Shown: piece by piece, positions 28,572 to 37,918 of the stretch | How positions within the stretch are numbered: the stretch's first letter is position 1 | How the letters are laid out: each line of letters opens with the position of its first letter | Source of the DNA: Lentzea jiangxiensis | GTDB taxonomy: Bacteria; Actinomycetota; Actinomycetes; Mycobacteriales; Pseudonocardiaceae | DNA length: 64,000 nucleotides | Direction: 5' to 3' | Assembly: GCF_900104175.1 (NCBI RefSeq) | Contig: NZ_FNIX01000006.1 | Location: 62,001-126,000 of the forward strand | The notes under the pieces: model-generated | Told to the model about the DNA's origin: nothing | The model's input: the letters and a program-made list of their open reading frames with translations, nothing else | The model's database searches: none | Made by a program: the position numbers and the translations under genes

Positions 28572-28867
28572 GAGGCCCGCTGCATGGTCGCCCAGAGGCC
28601 CGCCGCGTGGAGCTTCGCCACGTCGGCCTCGACCTTGTCCTTGGTACCCGAAGTCACGATCGCCTTGCCCTTGTGGTGCACGTCGAGCATCAGCTTGGTC
28701 GCCTTGTCCCTGCTGAAACCGAACAGCTTCTGGAACACGTAAGTCACGTACGACATGAGGTTCACCGGGTCGTTCCAGACCACGGTCTGCCACGGTCGGT
28801 CCTCGGCGGCGATCTCCTCGCCGACGGCCTCCGGCTGCGTCCGTTCCTGTTCGACGGGCGTGGTCAT
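28568..28867 (-). CDS. clpS: ATP-dependent Clp protease adaptor ClpS
   Basis: A 99-aa Clp[21 protein letters not shown] contains the conserved ND-P-N motif, and VHHKGKAIV and [14 protein letters not shown] follow. It delivers N-degron substrates to ClpC1P. ATG 28867 gives a normal N-terminal extension. The operon clpS-DUF2017-P1 peptidase overlaps 4 bp at each junction. Confidence 0.95.
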   Translation of the reverse strand: MTTPVEQERTQPEAVGEEIAAEDRPWQTVVWNDPVNLMSYVTYVFQKLFGFSRDKATKLMLDVHHKGKAIVTSGTKDKVEADVAKLHAAGLWATMQRAS

Positions 28868-28946
28868 ACCGCCAATGGTGTCATGTTCGCCGCAGTGACG
28901 GAGACCGCGTGCGGGTAAACCGGATGCGACCTTAGGGTTGGTGACC

Positions 28947-30230
28947 ATGAACTCGACGGCCTTGCTGACCGACCACTACGAGCTCACGATGCTCGCGGCC
29001 GCGCTGCGTGACGGAACCGGTGACCGTCCGTGCGTGTTCGAGGTCTTCGCGCGCAGGCTCCCCGACGGGCGCCGCTACGGCGTGGTCGCCGGCGTGAACA
29101 GGCTGCTCGACGCGATCGCGGACTTCCGCTTCGGCGAGGAGGAGGTCGAGCAGCTCCGCCGCAACTCCGTCGTGGACGACGCGACCCTGGAATGGCTCGC
29201 GAACTACCGGTTCTCCGGCGAGATCGACGGCTACCCCGAGGGTGAGCTCTACTTCCCCGGATCCCCGGTGCTGACGGTGAGGGCGTCGTTCGCGGAAGGG
29301 GTCGTCCTGGAGACGCTCGCTCTCTCGATCCTCAACCACGACAGCGCCATCGCCTCCGCCGCAGCCCGCATGGTGTCCGCCGCCAACGGCCGTCACATGA
29401 TCGAGATGGGCTCCCGCCGCACGCACGAGGAAGCCGCCGTGGCCTGTGCACGGGCCGCGTACCTCGCGGGCTTCCACGCCACCTCCAACCTGGAGGCGGG
29501 CCGCCGGCACGGCATCCCGACGGCCGGCACGTGCGCGCACGCGTTCACGTTGCTGCACGACACCGAAGAAGAGGCGTTCCGCAGCCAGGTCGAGGCGCTG
29601 GGGGTCGGCACGACGCTGCTGGTCGACACCTACGACATCTCCGAGGGCATCAAGAAGGCCGTCGACGTCGCCGGCCCGGAGCTCGGCGCCATCCGGATCG
29701 ACTCGGGCGACCTCGGCGTGATGGCCCGGCAGGCGCGCGACCAGCTCGACTCGCTCGGCGCGAAGAACACCCGGATCGTCGTGTCGAGCGACCTCGACGA
29801 GTACGCGATCGCCGCTCTGCGCGCGGAGCCCGTGGACGCGTACGGCGTCGGCACGTCGGTCGTGACCGGGTCCGGCGCGCCGACCGCCGGCATGGTCTAC
29901 AAGCTGGTCGAGGTCGACGGCAGGCACGTCGAGAAGCGCAGCTCGTCGAAGCAGTCGCGCGGCGGGTGGAAGCAGGCGTTGCGCCGCCACAAGGACACGG
30001 GCACGGCCATCGAGGAGGTCGTGTTCCAGGCGCCGTCGGAGCCCGAGCTCGGCCCGCACGACAGGCTGGTGCAGATCCCGCTGATGCGCGGCGGAAAGCT
30101 CACCGACGACGTTCCCACGCTCGAGCAGAGCCGCGAGCGCCTGCGCGCTGCCCTGGTGAGCGTGCCGTGGGAGGGCCTCAAGCTCTCGCGCGGCGAGCCC
30201 GCGATCCCGACGATCTACCTGGAAGGCTGA
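28947..30230 (+). CDS. pncB: Nicotinate phosphoribosyltransferase
   Basis: A 427-aa enzyme that makes nicotinate mononucleotide from nicotinate, PRPP and ATP in NAD salvage. [15 protein letters not shown] at the N-terminus, [11 protein letters not shown], and [15 protein letters not shown] are signatures. ATG 28947 with AGGG nine bases upstream is preferred over GTG 28941. One base separates it from pncA, so nicotinamide salvage is a two-gene operon. Confidence 0.95.
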   Translation: MNSTALLTDHYELTMLAAALRDGTGDRPCVFEVFARRLPDGRRYGVVAGVNRLLDAIADFRFGEEEVEQLRRNSVVDDATLEWLANYRFSGEIDGYPEGELYFPGSPVLTVRASFAEGVVLETLALSILNHDSAIASAAARMVSAANGRHMIEMGSRRTHEEAAVACARAAYLAGFHATSNLEAGRRHGIPTAGTCAHAFTLLHDTEEEAFRSQVEALGVGTTLLVDTYDISEGIKKAVDVAGPELGAIRIDSGDLGVMARQARDQLDSLGAKNTRIVVSSDLDEYAIAALRAEPVDAYGVGTSVVTGSGAPTAGMVYKLVEVDGRHVEKRSSSKQSRGGWKQALRRHKDTGTAIEEVVFQAPSEPELGPHDRLVQIPLMRGGKLTDDVPTLEQSRERLRAALVSVPWEGLKLSRGEPAIPTIYLEG

Positions 30231-30231
30231 C

Positions 30232-30771
30232 ATGACGAAGGCATTGATCGTCGTCGACGTGCAGAACGACTTCTGCGAAGGCGGTTCCCTGGCCGTGGCC
30301 GGTGGTGCGGCCGTGGCGGCGGCCATCACGCAGCACATCGCCGCCTCGTCGTACGACCACGTCGTCGCGACCCGGGACTACCACGTCGACCCCGGACCGC
30401 ACTTCTCCCTCACGCCGGACTTCATCGACTCCTGGCCGGTGCACTGCGTGGCCGGGTCGCCCGGTGCGTCGTTCCACCCGGAGCTCGACGTGTCCGGCAT
30501 CGAGCAGGTGTTCTCGAAGGGCCGCTTCGCCGCCGCCTACTCGGGTTTCGAGGCGGAGAACGACCTCGCTGGCTGGCTGACGGAGAAGGGCGTGACCGAG
30601 GTCGACGTCGTCGGCATCGCGACGGACCACTGCGTGCGCGCCACGGCACTGGACGCGCAACGCAACGGCTTCCGCACGACGGTGCTCGTCGACCTGACGG
30701 CGGCCGTCGCCCCGACGACCCGCGACGCCGCCGTCGAGGAGCTGCTCGCCGCGGGTGTCCGGGTCGCCTAA
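30232..30771 (+). CDS. pncA: Nicotinamidase
   Basis: A 179-aa isochorismatase-fold amidase converting nicotinamide to nicotinate. VVDVQNDFCEGG carries the catalytic Asp, TRDYHVDPGPHF the metal-binding Asp/His residues, KGRFAAAYSGF the catalytic Lys, and ATDHCVRATA the nucleophilic Cys. It directly follows pncB, whose substrate it provides. Confidence 0.96.
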   Translation: MTKALIVVDVQNDFCEGGSLAVAGGAAVAAAITQHIAASSYDHVVATRDYHVDPGPHFSLTPDFIDSWPVHCVAGSPGASFHPELDVSGIEQVFSKGRFAAAYSGFEAENDLAGWLTEKGVTEVDVVGIATDHCVRATALDAQRNGFRTTVLVDLTAAVAPTTRDAAVEELLAAGVRVA

Positions 30772-31424
30772 GGCGTCGGTGAGCACGCCACCGTGCCGAC
30801 GGTGACGCTTCCCGTGTAGCCGGACGACGGCTCGAACGTGATCTTCAGCAGCGTCATGCTGACGCTGCCGTCGTTCGGCACCGGGAACACCGCGTCGGTG
30901 AACTTGGCCTTGGCGAGCACCGTGCCGTTGTTCGCCTTGACCTCGTGCACGTACCCCGGCGGGATCTGCGTCGGCAGCCCCGTCCAGCCGGACATGCCCT
31001 TGAGCTCCCAGCCGGCGCTGGTGCCCTTGTCAGTCGCGTCGCAGGTGATCGCCCACTCGCCGATCTTGAGGCGCGGCCCCCGGACGCCGGTGAGCGCGGA
31101 CAGCTCGAAGGCCGACCCCCTGGCCGCCGACCTCGTCCTCGTCAGGAACTCGTCCGGGTTGACGACCTCGGTCGTGCAGGACGAGCTGGTCTCGCCGAAC
31201 TTGAGCCCGGTCGTGCTCACGGCGGGGCTCGCGCCGGTGACGGTGCCGGCGGCGTCCGGGTTCACGTCGCACACCGCGAGCGGCGCGACCTGGTAGGCCT
31301 GGCCCTCCTTCGCGAAGTCCGCGGAGCCCGCCGACGCCCTGCCGGGAGGGTTGGCCGCGAGCGCGGGGGCCGCGGTCGCGAACGTCAGCGCGACCACAGC
31401 GCCCGCGATGAAGCTTTTGCGCAT
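30768..31424 (-). CDS. Secreted protein of unknown function
   Basis: A 218-aa protein with a clear signal peptide (residues 1-23, cleavage after ALA). The mature part is rich in beta-forming segments and has four Cys (CDVN, SCTT, TCDAT, ACSPTP) that could form two disulfides. No domain recognised. ATG 31424 starts the signal sequence. Its stop overlaps the pncA stop. Confidence 0.75.
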   Translation of the reverse strand: MRKSFIAGAVVALTFATAAPALAANPPGRASAGSADFAKEGQAYQVAPLAVCDVNPDAAGTVTGASPAVSTTGLKFGETSSSCTTEVVNPDEFLTRTRSAARGSAFELSALTGVRGPRLKIGEWAITCDATDKGTSAGWELKGMSGWTGLPTQIPPGYVHEVKANNGTVLAKAKFTDAVFPVPNDGSVSMTLLKITFEPSSGYTGSVTVGTVACSPTP

Positions 31425-31543
31425 CGGTGCTTTCAAGGCTCGATTTCCCACCACCCGATAATGGTTGTGCGACATGGCATCGCTGACGGCTGGGCGGTCA
31501 CATCACCCGTTGGGGAAATCGCGATTACCCGACCGAGTGACAT

Positions 31544-31795
31544 TCAGCGGACACCGGCCAGGGTGGCGTACGGCTCGCGGCGCGGCAGGGCCGCCAGCCC
31601 CTCCAGCGCGGAGCACACCCGGACCGCGGCACGCCCGTCGCCGAACGGGTTGCGCCCCAGCGGAAGGCGCAGCCGGAAGCCGAGCACCCGGCCCGCCTCG
31701 GCGAGGATGCGGGTGGTGTCGGTGCCGACGAGCCAGGCGCACCCGGCGTCGACGGCGAGCATGCGTTCGGTCGTCTCGCGCACACCGGGTTCGGG
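31544..31795 (-). pseudogene. C-terminal remnant of UDP-GlcNAc 2-epimerase (WecB-like)
   Basis: On the minus strand, EPGVRETTERMLAVDAGCAWLVGTDTTRI followed by NPFGDGRAAVRVCSALEGL is the typical end of WecB/MnaA proteins. Roughly the first 300 residues are missing; the frame has no sensible start, and related sequence (LVPAHPNPV) appears just upstream in another frame. The remnant abuts a fragment of a glycosyltransferase on the other strand. Confidence 0.7.
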
Positions 31796-31820
31796 TGCGC
31801 GGGAACCAGGACGCGCAGGA

Positions 31821-32297
31821 CTGTCCGCTTTGGACTCGATCGCCGGGCCGGCCGGGAGTCCGTGGCGCGGCTCGCTGCCGGAGGACTTCGAGCTCGGCGT
31901 GCACCTGCTGACGGCGGGCTGGCACACCGGGTTCTCGTTGAACACGCACGTGAACCAGGAAGTCCTCTACTCGATGCGGCGCTTCCTGGCGCAACGCACC
32001 CGATGGGGTCAGGGAACGATGCAGTGCATGCGCTACCTGCGGCGCATCTGGGACTACGGCCACCTGACGACCCTCGGTGCCGCCGAGATGATGCACTACC
32101 TCGCGCAACCGTGGATGCAGTTGCTCGGCACGGTGGTCCACCCGATCCCCTGGAGGTCGATCGGGTACGGGTTCGGTTACGCGTTGTACATCTACACCTC
32201 TGCATCACGTCGTGGCGTGCGCTGATCCGTTTGGTGCGCGGCCACAACGGCTGGACCAAGACGCGGCGCAACGAAGAGCGCGTGACGGCAAGGTCGC
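31821..32297 (+). pseudogene. C-terminal remnant of a membrane glycosyltransferase (GT2)
   Basis: LSALDSIAGPAGSPWRGSLPEDFELG, QRTRWGQGTMQCMRYL and following hydrophobic sequence match the second half of processive GT2 enzymes (ED and QxxRW motifs). The N-terminal catalytic half is missing, and near 32195 the frame shifts before ITSWRALIRL and GHNGWTKTRRN, the usual C-terminal tail. So it is truncated and frameshifted. Confidence 0.75.
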
Positions 32298-32373
32298 TCT
32301 CGACGTGTGAGATACATGTGTGTAACCGGTCACTTTGTAGACATCGGACAAAGACGTTCTCGAGTCTCCCTGG

Positions 32374-32387
32374 TTAACCTCGGTTCA
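32374..32387. promoter_or_regulatory. Candidate operator before bioY
   Basis: TTAACCTCGGTTCA is an imperfect inverted repeat 24 bp before the bioY start. Read on the other strand, TGAACCGAGGTTAA resembles the TGAAC-N-GTTA operators of the TetR-type biotin repressor BioQ in actinobacteria. Assignment is by resemblance and position only. Confidence 0.45.
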
Positions 32388-32410
32388 CTCGATTCCGCCT
32401 GGGAGGGAAC

Positions 32411-32983
32411 GTGGCTCTCGCACTCGCGCCCCGTCGCACCGTGCTCGCCGACTTCGTGCCGGGGGCACTGGTCCGCGACCTGACCCTGGTCGTCGCCGGT
32501 GCCGCTCTCACCGGTCTCGCCGCTCAGGTGGCGCTGCCGATCCCCGGCAGCCCTGTTCCGCTGACCGGCCAGACGTTCGCCGCACTGCTCGTGGGTGCCG
32601 CTCTCGGCTGGCAGCGCGGCGCGACCTCGATGCTGCTGTACCTGATCGCCGGTGTCGCGGGCGTCCCGTGGTTCCAGGGCGGCTCGTCCGGCGTCCCGGT
32701 GTCGCTCGGCTACGTGGTCGGCTTCGTCTTCGCCGGTGCCCTGGTCGGCTACCTGGCCGGACGCGGCGGCGACCGCACGCCGTTGCGCACCATCGGCACG
32801 ATGGCGCTGGGCAACCTGGCGATCTACTCGGTCGGCGTGCCGTGGCTGATGGCGATGACCGGGATGTCGCTGGGCAAGGCGCTGTCCGTCGGCGTGCTGC
32901 CGTTCCTGGTCGGTGACGCCCTGAAGATCGCGCTCGCCGCCGGTCTGCTGCCGGGAGCCTGGGCGCTCGTGCGCCGCCGGTAG
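32411..32983 (+). CDS. bioY: Biotin transporter S component BioY
   Basis: A 190-aa six-helix membrane protein, starting at GTG 32411. ALPIPGSPVPLTGQTFAALLVGAALG is the BioY signature loop and GVAGVPWFQGG follows. It binds biotin outside and works with an ECF energising module; bioM and bioN are not next to it, so it either shares a module encoded elsewhere or acts alone. The gene lies in an accessory patch between pncA and dinG. Confidence 0.93.
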   Translation: MALALAPRRTVLADFVPGALVRDLTLVVAGAALTGLAAQVALPIPGSPVPLTGQTFAALLVGAALGWQRGATSMLLYLIAGVAGVPWFQGGSSGVPVSLGYVVGFVFAGALVGYLAGRGGDRTPLRTIGTMALGNLAIYSVGVPWLMAMTGMSLGKALSVGVLPFLVGDALKIALAAGLLPGAWALVRRR

Positions 32984-32993
32984 CTTGGACCAG

Positions 32994-33635
32994 GTGATCA
33001 CACCCGGGGAGTACCTGTCCTTCCTGGATGCGCGTCTGCCCGGTCTCGTGGCGGGCGCGCATCTCTACGGCTCACGAGTGCTGGACGACGTGGTCGCGGA
33101 CTCGGACCTCGACATCGTGGTCGAGCTGTCGTCCCCCGCCGAGGTGCCTGGTTTCGAGGGCGCCGACGTCGCCGTCGTGCCGGCGGGCTCGCTGGAGAAG
33201 CCGGTTTCCGCCGTGACGCCGTTGGCCGGCGAGATCACTCCCGTGCTGTGGCAACAACTGCGGACCGTCGGTCAGACCGTGCGCGGCACACGCCCCACAT
33301 GCCCGGTCACCGCGGCCGAGGTCGAGGACTACTGCCGCGGGAACCTCGTCAGCTACTGGACGCCTTTGTTCGCGCAGGTCCGCGCTGTGGAGTCGCTGCC
33401 GCGCGACGGCATCCTCTGGGTGGGACTCGGTCCCGCCCGGCTGTGGCACACGATCAGGACCGGTGACATCGTCAGCAAGTCCCGCGCCGGCGAACTGGCC
33501 GCGGCCCGCTGGCCGGACCTGCCGCTCGCCGACATCGTCGCCGCCCGCCGGGACCCCTCGGTAGAGCTGGGCGCATCGCACACGCAGGCGACCATCGACC
33601 TGTTCGACCGGATCCTGACCGACGTAACGACGTAG
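32994..33635 (+). CDS. Nucleotidyltransferase-fold protein, aminoglycoside adenylyltransferase-like
   Basis: A 213-aa protein. YGSRVLDDVVADSDLDIVVEL has the GS-x-DxD nucleotidyltransferase motif (x distance slightly long) and a C-terminal helical part with GLGPARLWHTIRTGDIVSK, as in the AadA/DUF4111 group. Relatives adenylylate aminoglycosides or are uncharacterised. GTG 32994 is preferred over TTG 32985. It starts 10 bp after bioY. Confidence 0.75.
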   Translation: MITPGEYLSFLDARLPGLVAGAHLYGSRVLDDVVADSDLDIVVELSSPAEVPGFEGADVAVVPAGSLEKPVSAVTPLAGEITPVLWQQLRTVGQTVRGTRPTCPVTAAEVEDYCRGNLVSYWTPLFAQVRAVESLPRDGILWVGLGPARLWHTIRTGDIVSKSRAGELAAARWPDLPLADIVAARRDPSVELGASHTQATIDLFDRILTDVTT

Positions 33636-33657
33636 GTTCCGCGGCCGAGAAATCCGC

Positions 33658-34446
33658 GTGACCACGCATACCCCCGAAGAGCTGGGCTGCCTGGCCGGCG
33701 GCCCGGCCCGCGCGGCCGAGGTGGCCCTGGCCCGCCTGGTGCAGGCGGGCCTGGTGCGCATCTCCCGCGAAGGCGTGGTGAGCGCCGTCCACGTCCCCGG
33801 CCGAGGCCCGTCCACACCTCTTGAGTCGTACATACTGCAGAACACGCGCTACGGCCGCTCGCTGCACGACGTCCTGGGCGGCACGGCGTCCTCGACCGAA
33901 GCGGCGGGCCTGCGCGGCCACCTGGCGGACCGCCGCCTGCTGCGCCGCCGCCGTTCGCTGCGCCCCCGCCTGCACCCGTGGCTGTTCATCCTGGCGTTCG
34001 GTCTGGTGGCGGTCGGGTTCCTCGACTGGGTGTGGCCGGAGGTCGTTCGTCCCGTGACGTCGTTCGTCGACGGCTTCGCACCCGGCCTGCCCGACTGGTC
34101 CTGCTACGCGGCCGGTGTTCTGCTGTTCGTGTGGGGCACCGTGCTGGCGACCCGTGATCCCGGCCGCCTGCGGACCCGGTCCGGTCACGTCGCCTTGAAG
34201 CGGGCCGAGCGGCGCGTGTCACCGCAGGACCCGCTGGGCGCGGTGGCGGTGTGCGGGTTGCGCGGCCGGGTCGGCGGGCTGGCCGTGGCGGGGATGTTCG
34301 GGCTTTCGGCCGCTGTGGCCGGGATGCTGCCCCACCGGGACCCGTCTTCGAGTGGCAGCTGCGGAAGCGGGTGTTCCTCCAACTCCTGTGGCAGTGGAGG
34401 GGACGGCGGCGGTTGTGGTGGTGGGTGCGGCGGAGGTGGCGACTGA
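33658..34446 (+). CDS. TIGR04222-type membrane protein with Gly/Cys-rich tail
   Basis: A 262-aa protein. The N-terminal half (LGCLAGGPARAAEVALARLVQAGLV) is a winged-helix-like segment shared by TIGR04222 proteins, two hydrophobic stretches lie at about 107-125 and 146-165, and the last 35 residues are almost only Gly, Ser and Cys with six Cys. The family is widespread in actinomycetes with unknown role. It starts at GTG 33658. Confidence 0.8.
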   Translation: MTTHTPEELGCLAGGPARAAEVALARLVQAGLVRISREGVVSAVHVPGRGPSTPLESYILQNTRYGRSLHDVLGGTASSTEAAGLRGHLADRRLLRRRRSLRPRLHPWLFILAFGLVAVGFLDWVWPEVVRPVTSFVDGFAPGLPDWSCYAAGVLLFVWGTVLATRDPGRLRTRSGHVALKRAERRVSPQDPLGAVAVCGLRGRVGGLAVAGMFGLSAAVAGMLPHRDPSSSGSCGSGCSSNSCGSGGDGGGCGGGCGGGGD

Positions 34447-34573
34447 GTCCAGGCGGAGTGGGTGAGCTTTCTCGCGCCGTCGCACGCCCCTAGTACACGC
34501 ACGCCACCCTCAAGCCCACCCACTCCGCCACTCCTGACCGGTGCTGTCGGACCCGCCGGGTACGGTCTGTCCC

Positions 34574-36577
34574 GTGCCTGAAGTTCCCCCCACCCTGAGC
34601 CTGCTCGAGACCGCCGTCCACGCCGTCGGCGGTGCGGAGCGCCCCGGTCAGGTGGAGATGGCCGAGGCCGTCGACCACTCGATCCGCACCGGCGAGCACC
34701 TCGCGGTCCAGGCGGGCACGGGCACGGGCAAGTCGTTGGCGTACCTGGTTCCGTCGATCCGGCACGCGGTGGCCGAGGAGGAGACGGTGGTGGTCTCGAC
34801 GGCCACGATCGCTCTGCAGCGGCAGCTGGTGGACCGGGATCTGCCGCGGCTCGCCAAGGCGCTCAAGAAGGAGCTGGGACGGGAGCCCACGTTCGCCATC
34901 CTCAAGGGCCGCAGGAACTACCTGTGCATGCACCGCGTGCACAACGGGGCACCCGACGAGCCGGAGGACGACGCGCTGTTCGACCCGTTCGCGGTGTCGA
35001 AGCTCGGGCGTGAGGTGAAGCGGCTGCACGAGTGGTCGTCGGACACCGAGACCGGTGACCGCGACGAGCTGGTGCCCGGTGTCAGCGAACAGGCGTGGCG
35101 GCAGGTCAGCGTCACGGCCCGGGAGTGCCTCGGCGTCAGCAAGTGCCCGATCGGGTCCGACTGCTTCGCGGAACGGGCGCGGGCCGAGGCGGGCAAAGCC
35201 GATGTCGTGGTCACGAACCACGCGATGCTCGCCATCGACGCGTTGGAGGGCTACCAGGTCCTGCCGGACCACGACGTGGTGGTCATCGACGAGGCGCACG
35301 ACCTGGTCGACCGCGTCACGTCCGTGGCCACCGAGGAGCTGAGCGGCGCGTCCGTGTCCGTGGCGGCGCGCCGGTGCGGCAGGCTCATCGACCAGGACAT
35401 CGCGGACAGGCTGGCCGAGGCGGGCGACGGGCTCGCGATGATCCTCGAGGACATGCCGTCCGGCCGGCTCGACGCGCTGCCGCGGGCGCTCGCGGGGGCG
35501 TTGGCGGCGACGCGCGACGCGGCGCACAACTGCGTGTCCGCGATGGGGTCGGAGAGGAAGGAAGACCCGGACGGGGCGACGGCGCGCAAGCTCGCGCTGG
35601 CGTTGCTCGAAGAGGTCCACGACTGCGCGGTGCGCGTGCTGGAGGCGTTCGACGAAGAGCGCGACGTCGTGTGGGTGTCGGGCGACTTCAACCAGAAGGC
35701 GCCGTCGCTCAGGGTCGCGCCGCTGGGTGTGGGCGGGCTCTTGAGGGAACGGCTGTTCGCCAAGCGCACCACGGTCCTGACGTCGGCGACGCTGACGCTC
35801 GGCGGCGCCTTCGACGCGATGGCGCGCCAGTGGGGGCTGCCGCCGTCGGAGAAGGTCCGCAAGATCGAGGGCGCGGCGACCGAGAAGGACATCGACGGTC
35901 CGAAGTGGACCGGCCTGGACGTTGGCTCGCCGTTCCAGCACGGCACGAGCGGAATCCTCTACGTGGCAAGGCATCTGCCGCAGCCGGGCAGGGACGGGCT
36001 GCCGCCGGAGTACCTCGACGAGATCGAGGGCCTCGTGAACGCGGCGGGCGGTCGCGCGCTCGGGCTCTTTTCCTCGATGCGGGCGGCGAAGGCGGCCACG
36101 GAAGCGTTGCGGGACAGGCTCGACCACCCGATCCTCTGCCAGGGCGACGACGCGACGGGCCTGCTGGTCAAGAAGTTCGCCGAGGACGAGCGCTCGTGCC
36201 TGTTCGGCACGCTGTCGCTGTGGCAGGGCGTCGACGTGCCGGGCCCGAGCCTCCAGCTCGTGATCATGGACCGGATCCCGTTCCCGCGCCCGGACGACCC
36301 GCTGGCCTCCGCACGGCAGAAGGCGGTGAACTCCCGTGGCGGCAACGGCTTCCTGACCGTCGCCGCCACGCACGCGGCTCTGCTGATGGCCCAGGGCGCG
36401 GGCCGCTTGCTGCGGTCGATGTCGGACAAGGGCGTGGTGGCCGTCCTCGACCCGCGCATCGCCACGGCGCGTTACGGCGGTTTCATCCGCGCCTCCCTCC
36501 CTCCGTTCTGGACGACCTACGACCCCGAGGTGGTCCGGGCGGCTCTCAAGCGCCTGGACGCGGCTCGGACGAAGTGA
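34574..36577 (+). CDS. dinG: DinG-family ATP-dependent DNA helicase
   Basis: A 667-aa XPD-like superfamily 2 helicase. AVQAGTGTGKSLAYLVP is Walker A, VVIDEAHDLVD is the DEAH box, and four Cys spaced in the region NYLCMHR, ECLGVSKCPIGSDCF fit the iron-sulfur cluster. FGTLSLWQGVDVPG and AQGAGRLLRS are motifs V and VI. It resolves R-loops and unusual DNA structures. GTG 34574 begins conserved sequence. Position matches Rv1329c in M. tuberculosis. Confidence 0.93.
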   Translation: MPEVPPTLSLLETAVHAVGGAERPGQVEMAEAVDHSIRTGEHLAVQAGTGTGKSLAYLVPSIRHAVAEEETVVVSTATIALQRQLVDRDLPRLAKALKKELGREPTFAILKGRRNYLCMHRVHNGAPDEPEDDALFDPFAVSKLGREVKRLHEWSSDTETGDRDELVPGVSEQAWRQVSVTARECLGVSKCPIGSDCFAERARAEAGKADVVVTNHAMLAIDALEGYQVLPDHDVVVIDEAHDLVDRVTSVATEELSGASVSVAARRCGRLIDQDIADRLAEAGDGLAMILEDMPSGRLDALPRALAGALAATRDAAHNCVSAMGSERKEDPDGATARKLALALLEEVHDCAVRVLEAFDEERDVVWVSGDFNQKAPSLRVAPLGVGGLLRERLFAKRTTVLTSATLTLGGAFDAMARQWGLPPSEKVRKIEGAATEKDIDGPKWTGLDVGSPFQHGTSGILYVARHLPQPGRDGLPPEYLDEIEGLVNAAGGRALGLFSSMRAAKAATEALRDRLDHPILCQGDDATGLLVKKFAEDERSCLFGTLSLWQGVDVPGPSLQLVIMDRIPFPRPDDPLASARQKAVNSRGGNGFLTVAATHAALLMAQGAGRLLRSMSDKGVVAVLDPRIATARYGGFIRASLPPFWTTYDPEVVRAALKRLDAARTK

Positions 36578-37141
36578 TCCGCTCGACCAGTTCGTCGCGG
36601 TAGGCCTGGGCTTCCAGCAGTTCCGGTTCGGAGCCGTCGGCCTGCTTCAGCGCGCCTTCGAGGATCTTCAACGCCTGCCGCTCGTCCCCGCGCGCGTCCG
36701 CCTGCCGGGCCGCGTTCTCGAGAGCGCGGGCCAGCTTCGTGCGCGCCTCGGGTTCCTGAGCCGCCTTGGTGATCCGGATCCAGTTGCCGGCCGGGTCGAC
36801 GACGACGAACCCGGTGTACCGGTCGTTGCGCAACCGCGGCCGGGTCATTCGCGGGATGCCGGAGATGAGCACCTTCCGTGCACCGCCCGCATCCCCGCCG
36901 CGAACGCCTCGTACAACGGTCCGGTGTCCTCGACGATGACCACGCACGTGCTGTGCGAGTGCTCCGGAACGTGTCCCTCCAACCCGTAGAAGTGCAGGTT
37001 GAGGTCCTCACGCTGCAAGGCGACGTACGGGTTCGGCCGCGTCTGCCGATAGGTGACCGAGAAGCCGAGCATCTCGTAGAAGGCCGCCATCTCGTCGATG
37101 TCGGCACAGGGCAGGAGGGGAATCGTCAGTTCGTTCGCCAC
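36546..37141 (-). pseudogene. VOC/glyoxalase-family gene, frameshifted tandem copy
   Basis: Starting at ATG 37141, the protein MANELTIPLLPC...AAGMRAVHG runs to about 36876, where the frame shifts; the next frame continues LISGIPRMTRPRL and ends at 36546 after a helical tail. The intact neighbour at 37321-37896 has one base more at the matching place (TACGGGCAGGTG against CACGGAAGGTG). The two are clearly paralogues. The tail overlaps the dinG stop. Confidence 0.8.
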
Positions 37142-37320
37142 CGCCCGAAGCTAAGCCCGGCATCGCCGAAACGACACCGAGCTATTTGCTCAAGCGAACA
37201 GCAGCACGGTCCCACCGAGCACGAACAACGTCGTTCGGTGTGGTCGTCCCAGGTCGGAGTGATCCAGATGGCCTGCCCGTGAGCTTGATGACCTCCAAGC
37301 CCCACTGCGGCTCCACACCG

Positions 37321-37896
37321 CTAAGACCACCTATGTGGATCAAGACGTTCAAGCAGCTCTTCGCGGAACTCCAGCGCCGACGCCCGCTCCTCCTCCGAGG
37401 CGTGCACCTCCCGCACCAGCGCGCCTTCGAGGATCTTCAACGCCTGCCGCTCCGCACCGTGCGACCCGGCCAGCGTGACCGCGCTGGTCAACGCCCGCGA
37501 CAGCCCGTTCGACCGCACGGACTCCCGCACGGCCGGCACCACGCGGATCCAGTTGCCGCCGGGGTCGACCACCAGGAACCCGTCCCGCCGGGGCCGTGTC
37601 ATCCGCGGGATGCCGGTGAGCAGCACCTGCCCGTACACCGCGCGCATCCCCGCGGCGAACACCTCGTACAGCTCCCGCGGATCTTCGAGCTGGATCAGGC
37701 ACGAGCTGTACGACCGTTCGGCGTCGTAGCCGGGGATGCCGAAGAAGTGGAGTTCGATCTCCTCGCGCCGCACCGAGAGGTAGGCGTTCGGCCGGTACTG
37801 GCGGTAGGTGACGGTGAACCCGAGCATCACGTAGAACTCGGCCACCTCGTCGATGGACTCGCACGGCAGCAGCGGGATCGTCACCTCGTTGGCCAC
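37321..37896 (-). CDS. VOC (glyoxalase/bleomycin resistance) family protein with helical tail
   Basis: A 191-aa protein. The N-terminal 125 residues form a VOC beta-alpha-beta fold (DEVAEFYVMLGFTVTYRQYRP; ELHFFGI; FLVVDPGGNWIRVV), and an extra 60-residue helical tail (ERQALKILEGALV) is unusual for the family. The same tail is in its frameshifted paralogue just downstream. Substrate or drug target unknown. Confidence 0.85.
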   Translation of the reverse strand: MANEVTIPLLPCESIDEVAEFYVMLGFTVTYRQYRPNAYLSVRREEIELHFFGIPGYDAERSYSSCLIQLEDPRELYEVFAAGMRAVYGQVLLTGIPRMTRPRRDGFLVVDPGGNWIRVVPAVRESVRSNGLSRALTSAVTLAGSHGAERQALKILEGALVREVHASEEERASALEFREELLERLDPHRWS

Positions 37897-37918
37897 GCCG
37901 CCACGCTAGACCCGCAGG

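Noticed and set aside
31544-32297. Insertion sequence causing the gene remnants
   Set aside because: I see no transposase fragment, terminal inverted repeats or target duplication at the junction.
32994-33635. Aminoglycoside resistance gene
   Set aside because: Only the nucleotidyltransferase motif is clear; substrate cannot be judged and it lies beside bioY in a non-resistance context.
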